Of a DNA stretch of 64,000 bases, positions 43,592-55,500 are shown piece after piece. The notes under the pieces were generated by a model. It was not told where the DNA came from, made no database searches, and saw nothing but the letters and a program-made list of their open reading frames with translations. Position numbers and translations under genes: made by a program. Numbering within the stretch: the stretch's first letter is position 1; each line of letters begins with the position of its first letter. The DNA comes from Undaria pinnatifida (Eukaryota; Sar; Phaeophyceae; Laminariales; Alariaceae): contig JABAKD010000028.1 in assembly GCA_012845835.1 (NCBI GenBank), positions 11,375,241 to 11,439,240 on the forward strand, read 5' to 3'.

Positions 43592-44296
43592 TGGGTACCT
43601 AGGATGACGTTTTAGGCTGAGGGCTAACGAGAGAGCAGAACGCGGCTGACCAGAGCGAAGCGGCGCAACTTAGCCTACTCTGAAAACAGTATAGTAAAGG
43701 AACCCTTCACCTCTACGCGCCCTTACAAGTTGAAAGAACTTGAAAGGGCTGGGCGTGCTCTACAAAGTTTTTCCATCACGGCACGGTGTTCAGGCACGCC
43801 GACGAGTCCCAACTCCGCGAGCGCGGGGCATGAGAAGTCTCTCCCGGGGACGGCTAGCGATCTTCCCCGAAAGGTAGAGAATCGTAAAAAAAGTGCAAAT
43901 CCCACCCAGCTCACTGCAGCTTGCAGCAAAGGTTTTCTTCATCGTACTCCTGTACCGTATGAGTCTCAGTTACGGTATAAGTACCCGTCGACTCGCGGCC
44001 GCTATGGATTGGTCGGTACGTGCTGCTCCACTGCTGTTGTACTGCTGTTGTACTACTGCTGTGATGGTGGGGTGCGACCGTCCAAGTGGCTCCGTACTGT
44101 CTTTTTGCCCGTAGAGGTACACAGTCCCCTGTACGTGACCACAAACCACTACAGCCTCACCCTCTTGGTATCCCCCGATACAGCTCAATATGTAACAACA
44201 ACCACCTCTACTTTCACATATCTCCCATCCTCGCCCTCAGACCGGGGCGCCTCTACTGGATGACGGGGCCGCCGTTGAGGCGGCCCCGTCCGCTTG
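43592..44296 (+). mobile_element. R2 unit 2 (0.7 kb, internally deleted)
   Basis: It has the same head, then only about 200 bp corresponding to the end of the first inverted arm, then a diverged tail with a hairpin at 44262-44290. It looks like a deletion derivative. Confidence 0.75.
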
Positions 44297-46012
44297 TGGG
44301 TACCTAGGATGACGTTTTAGGCTGAGCGCTAACGAGAGAGCAGAACGCGGCTGACCAGAGCGAAGCGGCGCAACTTAGCCTACTCTGAAAATAGTATAGT
44401 AAAGGAACCCTTCACCTCTACGCGCCCTTACAAGTTGAAAGAACTTGAAAGGGCTGGGCGTGCTCTACAAAGTTTTTCCATCACGGCACGGTGTTCAGGC
44501 ACGCCGACGAGTCCCAACTCCGCGAGCGGGGGGCATGAAAAGCCTCTCCCGGGGACGGCTCGCGCTCTCCCCTGGAAGCTGGAGAATCGTAAGAAAGTGC
44601 AAATCCCACCCAGCTCCTGCCGTACTGCTGTGTGCTGCCGTTGTGGATTGGTCGGTACGTACTGCTCCACTGCTGTTGTACTGCTGTGGTAGTGCCGCCG
44701 CTGCTGCTGCTGCTGCTGCTGCTACTACAGCTGCTGCTCCTGCTGCTGCTCCTGATGCTGACTACTGCGTTTGTTTCTTAAAATAAAAAATCGACTTTCT
44801 GTGGTCATGACCTCGCCTAGCCTGTGCCAGTGCTGTGTGTGCTCCTCCTCCTGCCGGATGGCCGCTGCTGTAGACAGTACTGTAGACACTACAGCTGCTG
44901 TGCCGCAATTCCTTGCTGGGCTATCGCCCGCCTCTGCGCCCGCCGCCGCCGCTGCTGCTGCTACTGCTGTGTGTTGCTGCTGCTGGTGCTGCTTTCACTC
45001 TCTTCTGTGCATGTTCCAAAACTTTTCCGCCTTTTCTTGTGTTGTTTTTATAACCATGTACCACGCAGCTTGCAAAGTTGAGTTTCAACCATTCAATCGG
45101 TCGTACTCAGAGCTGATGTTTTACACATTCATTTATAGAATCATGTTTTTTTGTGAAGTGTAGCTGCTGTGCTGCTGCTGCCGCTGCTGTTGGTGTCTCC
45201 GGTGAGTACGTTTCGAATAATGAAAAATCAGCTGTCTGCGGTCTTGAGCTCGCGGAGCCAGTGTGTGTGCCCCCTCCCCCTTGCCAGACGACTGCTACTG
45301 TAGACACTACTGCTGCTGTGCCGCACTTCCTCGATGGGCCATCGGCCACCTCTACCCCCGCCGCTGCTGCTGCTAAAAGAAATGAATGGTCTGCCTTCCG
45401 GCGTAGATTTGCATTTTTCGCGTACCTTGGTGCCATGGACTTGGTCTGATTGCTCTAATGAACGTTGTGTTTCTTTCCTGCAGTTAAGTTGGTCTGATTG
45501 CTCTAATGAACGTTGTGTTTCTTTCCTGCAGTTGCGATAGGATTTTTCCACTTGATAAACATACGGAATTCGTCTCCCATTCTTCAGCGCTCGCGGCGCA
45601 TGCCATGCCGTCCGAATCCTTCTCCGGATTCAGCCAAGGTCTGGCTACTACCTTTGCCAATTGAGCTTTCCTTATATATTACGTTTCAGCCACGGTTTAT
45701 TTATTTTTTCAACCGCTGTTTTCTTTCTATTTTTTTCCCGTCTATTTCTCGCCTATCCACAACCTCCTTATTTGGGTTTTGTTTCGTATTTTCAATTCCT
45801 CTATGCAGTGCACCGACACCTACCTTCACAAACGCTGCGCGCAAAACCACTCCCGACAAAACCCACCATTTTTAATGACATATGTTTCAAATACATGTAG
45901 CACCTCAACCTCTTGGTACCGTCCATTACCTTCCCCTTCTCTCAGTCACATCCTTTTTGCGCAACTGTTTCGGAGGGCGGGGCCGCCGATAGGCGACCCC
46001 GCCCAATCCTTG
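44297..46012 (+). mobile_element. R2 unit 3 (1.7 kb, CTG-rich interior)
   Basis: It has the common head, but the interior differs: a CTG/CTC-rich stretch at 44690-44765, a diverged internal duplication (44790-44980 against 45220-45390) and a 48-bp tandem duplication at 45441-45536. Its hairpin is at 45975-46004. It ends CCTTG directly against a headless unit. Confidence 0.75.
45441..45536. repeat. 48-bp tandem duplication carrying splice-acceptor-like ends
   Basis: Two copies at 45441-45488 and 45489-45536, each containing TTTCTTTCCTGCAG, a strong acceptor-like polypyrimidine-CAG. Whether it is used is unknown. Confidence 0.85.
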
Positions 46013-47852
46013 ATACTCTGTATGCTGCCGTTATAGATTGGTCTGTACGTGCTGCTCCACTGCTGTTGTACTGCTGTTGTATGTACTGCTGTGATGATGG
46101 GGTGCGACCGTCCAATTCGCTCCGTACCGTCTCTTTCCGATAGACATGTGCCTGCATTTTTATCTCACCGAGTTTGTGTAATCGTACTCGTTGTCTTACC
46201 GAGTTCGGGTCCGAGTCCAACCCGTCGCCTAGCGACACCTTCTTCTTTTTCAGTCAACAGGAGTTGCCTAGCGACACCTCCTTCCTACGGGCACTGCAGC
46301 TTGCAGCAAAAGTTTTCTTCATCGTACTCCTGTACCGTATGAGTCTCAGTTACGGTATAAGTACCCGTCGACTCGCGGCCGCTATGGATTGGTCGGTACG
46401 TGCTGCTCCACTGCTGCTGTTGTACTGCTGTTGTACTACTGCTGTGATGGTGGGGTGCGACCGTCCAAGTGGCTCCGTACTGTCTTTTTGCCCGTAGACA
46501 TGTGCCTTCATTTTTGTCCTACCGAGTTCGTGTCGTACTCATTGTCTTTCCGAGGTCGGGTCCAAGTCCAACCCCTCGCCTAGCGACACCTTCTTTTTTT
46601 CCAGTCAACAGGAGTTGCCTAGCGACACCTCCTTCTTACGGGCACTGCAGTTTGCAGCAAAAAAAGTTCTCTCCACCGTACTCCTATTACCGTAAGAGTC
46701 TCAGTTGCGTGCGGTAAAATAACCCATCGACTCGCGGCAGCTTCTCCTTTCGACTATAGTGTGCTTTTCTAATTTGGCAGTTTTGCGGTATACCCGTCGA
46801 CTAGCGGCAGCTTCTTCTCCAGAGTGTTGGGCGGTTCTTCAATTTCGCACACCTCCTTCTCACGGGTACTGCAGTTTGCAGCAAAAGTTTTCTGCATCGT
46901 ACTCGTGTACCGTATAAGTCTATATGTCTACGGGCAAAAAGACAGTACGGAGCCACTTGGACGGTCGCACCCCACCATCACAGCAGTAGTACAACAGCAG
47001 TACAACAGCAGTGGAGCAGCACGTACCGACCAATCCATAGCGGCCGCGAGTCGACGGGTACTTATACCGTAACTGAGACTCACACGGTACAGGAGTACGA
47101 TGAAGAAAACTTTTGCTGCAAGCTGCAGTGCCCGTAGGAAGGAGGTGTCGCTAGGCAACTCCTGTTGACTGAAAAAAAAAGAAGGTGTCGCTAGGCGACG
47201 GGTTGGACTCGGACCCGAACTCGGTAAGACAAAGAGTACGATTACACAAACTCGGTGAGATAAAAATGCAGGCACATGTCTATCGGAAAGAGACGGTACG
47301 GAGCGAATTGGACGGTCGCACCCCATCATCACAGCAGTACAACAGCAGTACAACAGCAGTGGAGCAGCACGTACAGACCAATCTATAACGGCAGCATACA
47401 GAGTATCAATACGACAGTGCAGCGGTACACCTGTGGTCCTGACGGAGAAAGGGAAGGGAGAGAGACGGAGGGGAGGGACAGACATCTTCTTTGTGTTGCG
47501 AAGTCAAACTTTCCCTGCTGTCAACTGCTGCAGTACCAGTTCCGTTCATTTTTTCGCGTCTGCTTGCCTTCGTCTTCAATGCGGTTAATGCAACAGAGTG
47601 CATTTATTTAATCAATGTTGTTGCCTACTAATATTTTTTTCTTTTTTCAGGAATCACACTAAATTCGGGCGTGATGACGTCCCTGTACGTCACCATCAAC
47701 CACCACAGCGCCACCCTCTTGGTATCCCCCGATACTGTTCAATACCTTACTACAACCATCTCTACTTTCATATATCTCCCACCCTCGCCCTCAGACCAGG
47801 GCGCCTCTACTTCAGGACGGGGCCGCCCTCAGGCGGCCCCGTCCGATCCTTG
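46013..47852 (+). mobile_element. R2 unit 4 (headless)
   Basis: It starts inside the first inverted arm, at the position equivalent to 41751 of unit 1, directly after the CCTTG of unit 3. From there it matches unit 1 to the tail hairpin at 47815-47844, with one extra base in an A-run. Confidence 0.8.
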
Positions 47853-50058
47853 TGGGTACCTAGGATGACGTTTTAGGCTGAGGGCTAACGAGAGAGCAGA
47901 ACGCGGCTGACCATAGCGAAGCGGCGAAACTTAGCCTACTCTGAAAATAGTATAGTAAAGGAACCCTTCACCTCTACGCGCCCTTACAAGTTGAAAGAAC
48001 TTGAAAGGGCTGGGCGTGCTCTACAAAGTTTTTCCATCACGGCACGGTGTTCAGGCACGCCGACGAGTCCCAACTCCGCGAGCGCGGGGCATGAGAAGTC
48101 TCTCCCGGGGACGGCTAGCGATCTTCCCCGAAAGGTAGAGAATCGTAAAAAAAGTGCAAATCCCACCCAGCTCCTGGCGTACCACAGGACCACAGGTGTA
48201 TCGCTGCACTGCCGTATTGATACTCTGTATGCTGCCGTTATAGATTGGTCTGTACGTGCTGCTCCACTGCTGTTGTACTGCTGTTGTATGTACTGCTGTG
48301 ATGATGGGGTGCGACCGTCCAATTCGCTCCGTACCGTCTCTTTCCGATAGACATGTGCCTGCATTTTTATCTCACCGAGTTTGTGTAATCGTACTCGTTG
48401 TCTTACCGAGTTCGGGTCCGAGTCCAACCCGTCGCCTAGCGACACCTTCTTCTTTTTCAGTCAACAGGAGTTGCCTAGCGACACCTCCTTCCTACGGGCA
48501 CTGCAGCTTGCAGCAAAAGTTTTCTTCATCGTACTCCTGTACCGTATGAGTCTCAGTTACGGTATAAGTACCCGTCGACTCGCGGCCGCTATGGATTGGT
48601 CGGTACGTGCTGCTCCACTGCTGCTGTTGTACTGCTGTTGTACTACTGCTGTGATGGTGGGGTGCGACCGTCCAAGTGGCTCCGTACTGTCTTTTTGCCC
48701 GTAGACATGTGCCTTCATTTTTGTCCTACCGAGTTCGTGTCGTACTCATTGTCTTTCCGAGGTCGGGTCCAAGTCCAACCCCTCGCCTAGCGACACCTTC
48801 TTTTTTTCCAGTCAACAGGAGTTGCCTAGCGACACCTCCTTCTTACGGGCACTGCAGTTTGCAGCAAAAAAAGTTCTCTCCACCGTACTCCTATTACCGT
48901 AAGAGTCTCAGTTGCGTGCGGTAAAATAACCCATCGACTCGCGGCAGCTTCTCCTTTCGACTATAGTGTGCTTTTCTAATTTGGCAGTTTTGCGGTATAC
49001 CCGTCGACTAGCGGCAGCTTCTTCTCCAGAGTGTTGGGCGGTTCTTCAATTTCGCACACCTCCTTCTCACGGGTACTGCAGTTTGCAGCAAAAGTTTTCT
49101 GCATCGTACTCGTGTACCGTATAAGTCTATATGTCTACGGGCAAAAAGACAGTACGGAGCCACTTGGACGGTCGCACCCCACCATCACAGCAGTAGTACA
49201 ACAGCAGTACAACAGCAGTGGAGCAGCACGTACCGACCAATCCATAGCGGCCGCGAGTCGACGGGTACTTATACCGTAACTGAGACTCACACGGTACAGG
49301 AGTACGATGAAGAAAACTTTTGCTGCAAGCTGCAGTGCCCGTAGGAAGGAGGTGTCGCTAGGCAACTCCTGTTGACTGAAAAAGAAGAAGGTGTCGCTAG
49401 GCGACGGGTTGGACTCGGACCCGAACTCGGTAAGACAAAGAGTACGATTACACAAACTCGGTGAGATAAAAATGCAGGCACATGTCTATCGGAAAGAGAC
49501 GGTACGGAGCGAATTGGACGGTCGCACCCCATCATCACAGCAGTACAACAGCAGTACAACAGCAGTGGAGCAGCACGTACAGACCAATCTATAACGGCAG
49601 CATACAGAGTATCAATACGACAGTGCAGCGGTACACCTGTGGTCCTGACGGAGAAAGGGAAGGGAGAGAGACGGAGGGGAGGGACAGACATCTTCTTTGT
49701 GTTGCGAAGTCAAACTTTCCCTGCTGTCAACTGCTGCAGTACCAGTTCCGTTCATTTTTTCGCGTCTGCTTGCCTTCGTCTTCAATGCGGTTAATGCAAC
49801 AGAGTGCATTTATTTAATCAATGTTGTTGCCTACTAATATTTTTTTCTTTTTTCAGGAATCACACTAAATTCGGGCGTGATGACGTCCCTGTACGTCACC
49901 ATCAACCACCACAGCGCCACCCTCTTGGTATCCCCCGATACTGTTCAATACCTTACTACAACCATCTCTACTTTCATATATCTCCCACCCTCGCCCTCAG
50001 ACCAGGGCGCCTCTACTTCAGGACGGGGCCGCCCTCAGGCGGCCCCGTCCGATCCTTG
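47853..50058 (+). mobile_element. R2 unit 5 (2.2 kb)
   Basis: Near-identical to unit 1 without length change. Inverted arms at about 48186-48708 and 49131-49645; hairpin at 50021-50050. Confidence 0.8.
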
Positions 50059-50060
50059 TA

Positions 50061-52470
50061 TGGGTACCTAGGATGACGTTTTAGGCTGAGGGCTAACGAG
50101 AGAGCAGAACGCGGCTGACCAGAGCGAAGCGGCGAAACTTAGCCTACTCTGAAAATAGTATAGTAAAGGAACCCTTCACCTCTACGCGCCCTTACAAGTT
50201 GAAATAACTTGAAAGGGCTGGGCGTGCTCTACAAAGTTTTTCCATCACGGCACGGTGTTCAGGCACGCCGACGAGTCCCAACTCTGCGAGCGCGGGGCAT
50301 GAGAAGTCTCTCCCGGGGACGGCTAGCGATCTTCCCCGAAAGGTAGAGAATCGTAAAAAAAGTGCAAATCCCACCCAGCTCCTGGCGTACCACAGGACAC
50401 AGGACCACAGGTGTACCGCTGCACTGCCGTATTGATACTCTGTATGCTGCCGTTATAGATTGGTCTGTACGTGCTGCTCCACTGCTGTTGTACTGCTGTT
50501 GTACTGCTGTGATGATGGGGTGCGACCGTCCAATTTGCTCCGTACCGTCTCTTTCCGATAGACATGTGCCTGCATTTTTATCTCACCAAGTTTGTGTAAT
50601 CGTACTCTTTGTCTTACCGAGTTCGGGTCCGAGTCCAACCCGTCGCCTAGCGACACCTTCTTCTTTTTCAGTCAACAGGAGTTGCCTAGCGACACCTCCT
50701 TCTTACGGGCACTGCAGCTTGCAGCAAAAGTTTTCTTCATCGTACTCCTGTACCGTATGAGTCTCAGTTACGGTATAAGTACCCGTCGACTCGCGGCCGC
50801 TATGGATTGGTCGGTACGTGCTGCTCCACTGCTGTTGTACTGCTGTTGTACTACTGCTGTGATGGTGGGGTGCGACCGTCCAAGTGGCTCCGTACTGTCT
50901 TTGCCCGTAGACATGTGCCTTCATTTTTGTCCCACCGAGTTCGTGTCGTACGCTTTGTCTTACCGAGGTCGGGTCCAAGTCCAACCCCTCGCCTAGCGAC
51001 ACCTTCTTTTTTTCCAGTCAACAGGAGTTGCCTAGCGACACCTCCTTCTTACGGGCACTGCAGTTTGCAGCAAAAGTTTTCTCCACCGTACTCCTATTAC
51101 CGTATGAGTCTCAGTTGCGTGCGGTATAATAACCCATCGACTCGCGGCAGCTTCTCCTTTCGACTATAGTGTGTTTTTCTAATTTGGCAGTTTTGCGGTA
51201 TACCCGTCGACTAGCGGCAGCTTCTTCTCCAGAGTGTTGGGCGGTTCTTCAATTTCGCAGCCGACAAGAGTTGCCTATAGCTCCAGCTTCTATTGAATAA
51301 GGCTATGTACTGCATATGAAACCGGTTGCAACTTCTGAGTGCCTTTCGCTGTTCCGTACGAGTCTCGGTTTCGGTAGACTATACCCCGTCGCCTAGCGGC
51401 ACCTTCTTCCATGTATTAGGTTGATCCTTAGTATGACGGGCGACCGTCCAAGTCGCTCCGTACCGTCTCTTTCCCGTAGATATGTGCCTGCATGTTTGTC
51501 TTACCGAGTTCGTGTCGTAGTCTTTGTCTTACCGAGATCGGGTCGAAGTCCACCCCGTCGCCTAGCGACACCTTCTTCTTTTTCAGTCAACGGGAGTTGC
51601 CTAGCGACACCTCCTTCTCACGGGTACTGCAGTTTGCAGCAAAAGTTTTCTGCATCGTACTCGTGTACCGTATGAGTCTCAGTTACGGTATAAGTACCCG
51701 TCGATTCGCGGCAGCTTCTCCTTCCAAGGATTGGGTGCCTTTCTAATTTGGCAGTTTTGCGGTATACCCGTCGACTAGCGGCAGCTTCTTCTTCAGAATG
51801 TTGGGTGGTTCTTCAATTTCGCAGCCGACAAGAGTTGCCTAGCGCCAGCTTCTATTTTAGGTCATGTACTGCATATGAAACCGGTTGCAACTTCTGAGCG
51901 CCTTCCGCTGTTCCGCACGAGTCTCGGTTGCGGTAGAATATACCCCGTCGCCTAGCGGCACCTTCTTCTTGCATGTATTAGGTTGATCCTTACAGTAGTA
52001 TCGCGGGCGACCGTCCAACTTGCTCCGTACCGTTTCTCACCCGTAGACATGAGGGTTCGGGTCGACGTCCACTCCGTCGCCTAGCGACACCTTCTTTTTT
52101 GTCAGTCAACAGGAGTTGCCTAGCGAGACCTCCTTCTTACGTGCACTGTAGCTTGCAGCAAAAGTTTTTGCGCTTGCAGAAAAAAGTGTTGGTTTTCTTT
52201 ATGATTGACCTTCTTTAATACATGTTTTTTCAACTTTTGGAGACGACTCCGTCTCCTGCCGGCGTGCCATCCTTCCGAGGTTTGCCCGCTTCGTCAGCAC
52301 CCGCCGACATAGTTCTCTTCCAAAATATCATCTTCTCCGACACAAATTGCACATCAACCTCTTGGTAGGAGTCATTACTTTTCACCTTTCTTTACTCTCC
52401 TCTTCCTCACACCATCTTTAATAACAATCATGAGGGTGGGGCCGCCGAAGGCGGCGCCGCCCGATCCTTG
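50061..52470 (+). mobile_element. R2 unit 6 (2.4 kb, tandem modules)
   Basis: It has the common head and the first arm. In place of the second arm it has repeated modules of about 280 bp (near 50520, 50875, 51435 and a weak one at 52005), each with GTCGCCTAGCGACACCTTC and TTGCCTAGCGACACCTCC. The tail hairpin is at 52434-52462, then CCTTG and the R1 linker. Confidence 0.75.
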
Positions 52471-52597
52471 TAATTGTATATCCTTACAAAATCCTTACAA
52501 AACTGGTGTTTCATTTGTTGAATTTGCTGCCTATAAGCCAATCATATCGCTGGATCCTTACAAAAAATTCCCCAGGTATAGACCTACTATTATGGAA
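52471..52597. repeat. R1 linker with a truncated terminal-repeat remnant
   Basis: It resumes the R1 sequence interrupted at 41383 (AATTGTATATCC...CCAGGTATA). At 52581-52596 it carries GACCTACTATTATGGA, the first 16 bp of the element at 59608, before the next R1 unit. Confidence 0.85.
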
Positions 52598-55500
52598 GGC
52601 ACGGATCCCATACATAGGGACACTTTCGTAAGGCATTAAAATAATCGCGCGAAGCGCGAAAAAAATTTGGAGGCGTTTTGGAACATGGTAAAACATCATA
52701 AAAAAAATCGCGCATGCCTCCCTCTCATAAGAATGGGGCTCACGCAAGGTTGTTGCGGAGAAATAAGAACTTCGGTAATTTTTATACCGAAATTAGTGTG
52801 GGGTTGCCCACAGCATTTTGCAATTCTCAAAAAAATACAAAATTCAGCCTAAAGCCGAAACCTCGGTTTCTTATCAGAGGGCCGGCGGCACAATAATACT
52901 CGTAAAGTAGTACAGGACGTACGAATGGCAGGCTGATACTTCCAGAAAGACAAGAAATCCGGAAGCTGAAGTTAGTGCAGATAACACCCTCGCCAAAATA
53001 AGAAACCCGCAGGATTCCTGTTTCTCGCTGTCAATAATAATAATAGGTACCTGATAGGTGTAGTAGTGCAGATAGCTTATTATAGGTACAACGCTGTTCA
53101 TACAGTAGAAGTAATGAAACAGGAAAAAGAGGAAGAAACCGGAATAATTCTGGCCGAGGCTGAAGTTCTTATTTGAGAAAGGGTGAGTTCTACACACTAT
53201 CTTCAGCACAGGGGCTTCCGATTTTCTTATTAAGTATCAGGCTTGTGCTTACCAGGTATCTGTTTTTTTTTTCTGTTGTATCGCATAAAAGAAATGTAAA
53301 ACGACGGCAAGCAGTGTAACAACCGGCCGCAAAGCACAGCAGCAGTGACTTTTTCATACCAGGTACGCTTGTGATACATGTATTATTGTATATTATGTTG
53401 CCGTTGCTAATACTCAAATACAACGCGTTTTTTTGGGTTGAACTCCTTTGTGGCGTATATCGAATGAAGTGGGCGTGCCGGTGACAATATTTGAAGACTG
53501 GGAAGTGATGCATGAGGCTCCGCCAAAAATAGACGACACGAACACCCCAAAAAATAGGACCCGTGTAACAGCAGTTTACTCCACTTCAACCAGATGATGT
53601 TTTTGATCATTCTTCCTTCTTTCAATAGACCAATACAGATTATACTGCAGACTCTTGCGTGGTGAGTTCTTGACACTGAACGGTTCTTGCCCCCCGGCCA
53701 CGTCCAGCATACGTACCGCGCCGATGCTTCACCCTAGCTAGAAGATATCAGCTCTCTCTGTGTTCATAAACTACTAAGTACATACGAGACAGGAAATCGA
53801 AACCGTAAATATTAGAATAGCCTACGCAACGCAAACGCACAGAAAAACTAAACGATACACAAATCAGAAAACTCGGAGGAAACAAGAAAGCAACATCAAG
53901 AAAGCAGAAAATAAAATAAAAACGGAGAAGGAAGACAAAGAAAGGGCAGGGGGAGGGGTAGCTACGATTAGGGTGCCAGATAACCCTCCCCCCTTCTCCC
54001 CTCCCTCCTCGGGACAGAAAAAAGGAAGCAGGGGAAAGGAAAAACAAATCAAAACCGGGTCATGCCTTATTTCGTCGACAACGGTGTAGTATCTAGCGTA
54101 GTATCTAGCTCGTAGTATCGCTGTGAGCTCCCCCCCCCCAGTGCCACACAAAACGAACCGACCGGCTCGCGAACAAAGAAAAACAAAAATGAAACTCGAA
54201 CGGTCTACCCTCTGTGAACTGATAAAACGCAAAACTCGACGCGAGACTGCAGACGCTAACCTACGACATCAAGATGGGCCGGAGTATCAAGCGACCCTAC
54301 TGTGCACTGTTCACAATCACACCGCGACCACGACCGCTTTCCGTCTGGTCTAATTTTCCCAGTTCTGCAGGCCTCGGGCCGGTGCTTTTCTGGCGGCACA
54401 TTGCATTGAGGAAGCCCCCCCCCTCCCACGCGGAGAAGGGTGCGCCTCCTGGTACGTGCCTTCTTGTCGACGGTGGCCGCAGTGAAAGCAGATCTGAGGG
54501 CCCCGGGGTGGGCCCTTGGGCTTCTTCGGCTTCGATTGGGGGGCATCAAACTGCCCAGCCCCATCCCCGCCGCCCCCAAAGTGTAAACATATCTGCAACC
54601 CCCGCCGACGCGCCTGCACCGCCCGGTGCGCCCCCTCCTTCACTGCCGCCACAAACACCACCGCCTGCCCCAGACCGACTCCGCGGAACAGGCGGGGGAA
54701 CAACGCTACCGACAACACCCTCAAACATCGCCCCCACTTCAGCTTCCTGCAACCTAGCACGCAATGCAGCATGCTGTTTACTGATAGAGCGCATCGTATT
54801 CTTAACGTTGGCGTGCCCTTTGAACTTGTCGTAGTAATTCTGAAGCTGTTGGGCGGTTTTCCGATATACAGGCTCCCATCCCGCCCGGCCAGACTCGATC
54901 TTGGCACAGTACTCGTTCCACTCGATTGCCCACTTATCGAAGTTGACGCGTTGGTGACTCTGAAACCTCCCCATGTCATCGCCTTGGATGAAAAGCTTGT
55001 CGTAGACTTCGCTGGCAAACTTACGTTTCTCTGCTCCATTAGTAACGGGGGCACACGGCATTCCGGAATGCAAGCGCAGCATTCTTGCGTACTGCTTCGC
55101 AGAGCGCGTAAGTCGCGGGAGGGGCACATCGTTCAGGGCCACTGCTGGCTCGTCGACAAGGTCAACCGGCTCCTCTCCCCGAGCGTCAGGTCCCCACAAA
55201 CTCTGAGAAAGGCCGCTCCTCTCACCAGTGTCTGCCACGTCAAGCGCAGAAACCCATTCAGGAAACATCGGGCTATCTGGTGACCAGCTGGCCGTGTCGC
55301 GTTGGATAATCTCAAACTCGAACTGGTCATAGCACGCCCCAATCTCCTTCGGCAGTCCACGGTTCTTCACAGCCATCCTAATATTCCAGCGATGATTGAA
55401 CTCCAGCAGGATCGAGTGGGCCAGCGCAGGAGAAGCGCAATAGTAGCCTGCGGAGGTAGCGATGAAAACCCTTTTAAAAAGGACAAACAGTTACAGCAGG

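Larger units (their letters stand above)
41384..52470. mobile_element. R2 array: six hairpin-ended elements joined head to tail
   Basis: An 11.1-kb block interrupting R1 copy 2. Five units begin TGGGTACCTAGGATGACG and all six end in a GC-rich stem-loop followed by CCTTG (CGCTTG in one). Neighbouring units are joined directly or with TA between them. The whole block sits between TA (41382-41383) and TA (52471-52472); the uninterrupted site reads AATCATAATTG at 34359-34369 and before 59510. No unit encodes a credible protein. Head-to-tail joins and a 3' hairpin recall rolling-circle (Helitron-like) elements, but the terminal CTTG is not the canonical CTRR, so the class is open. Confidence 0.7.

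Noticed and set aside
44690-44765. CTG trinucleotide expansion as a disease-type repeat or polyglutamine exon
   Set aside because: It is interrupted, lies inside a non-coding mobile unit, and no flanking exon structure supports translation.
41384-52470. Many open frames of 60-185 residues in the R2 array, repeated several times
   Set aside because: Both strands give frames because of the inverted arms and CTG-like composition. The frames are not preserved between diverged units, and repetition alone explains their recurrence.
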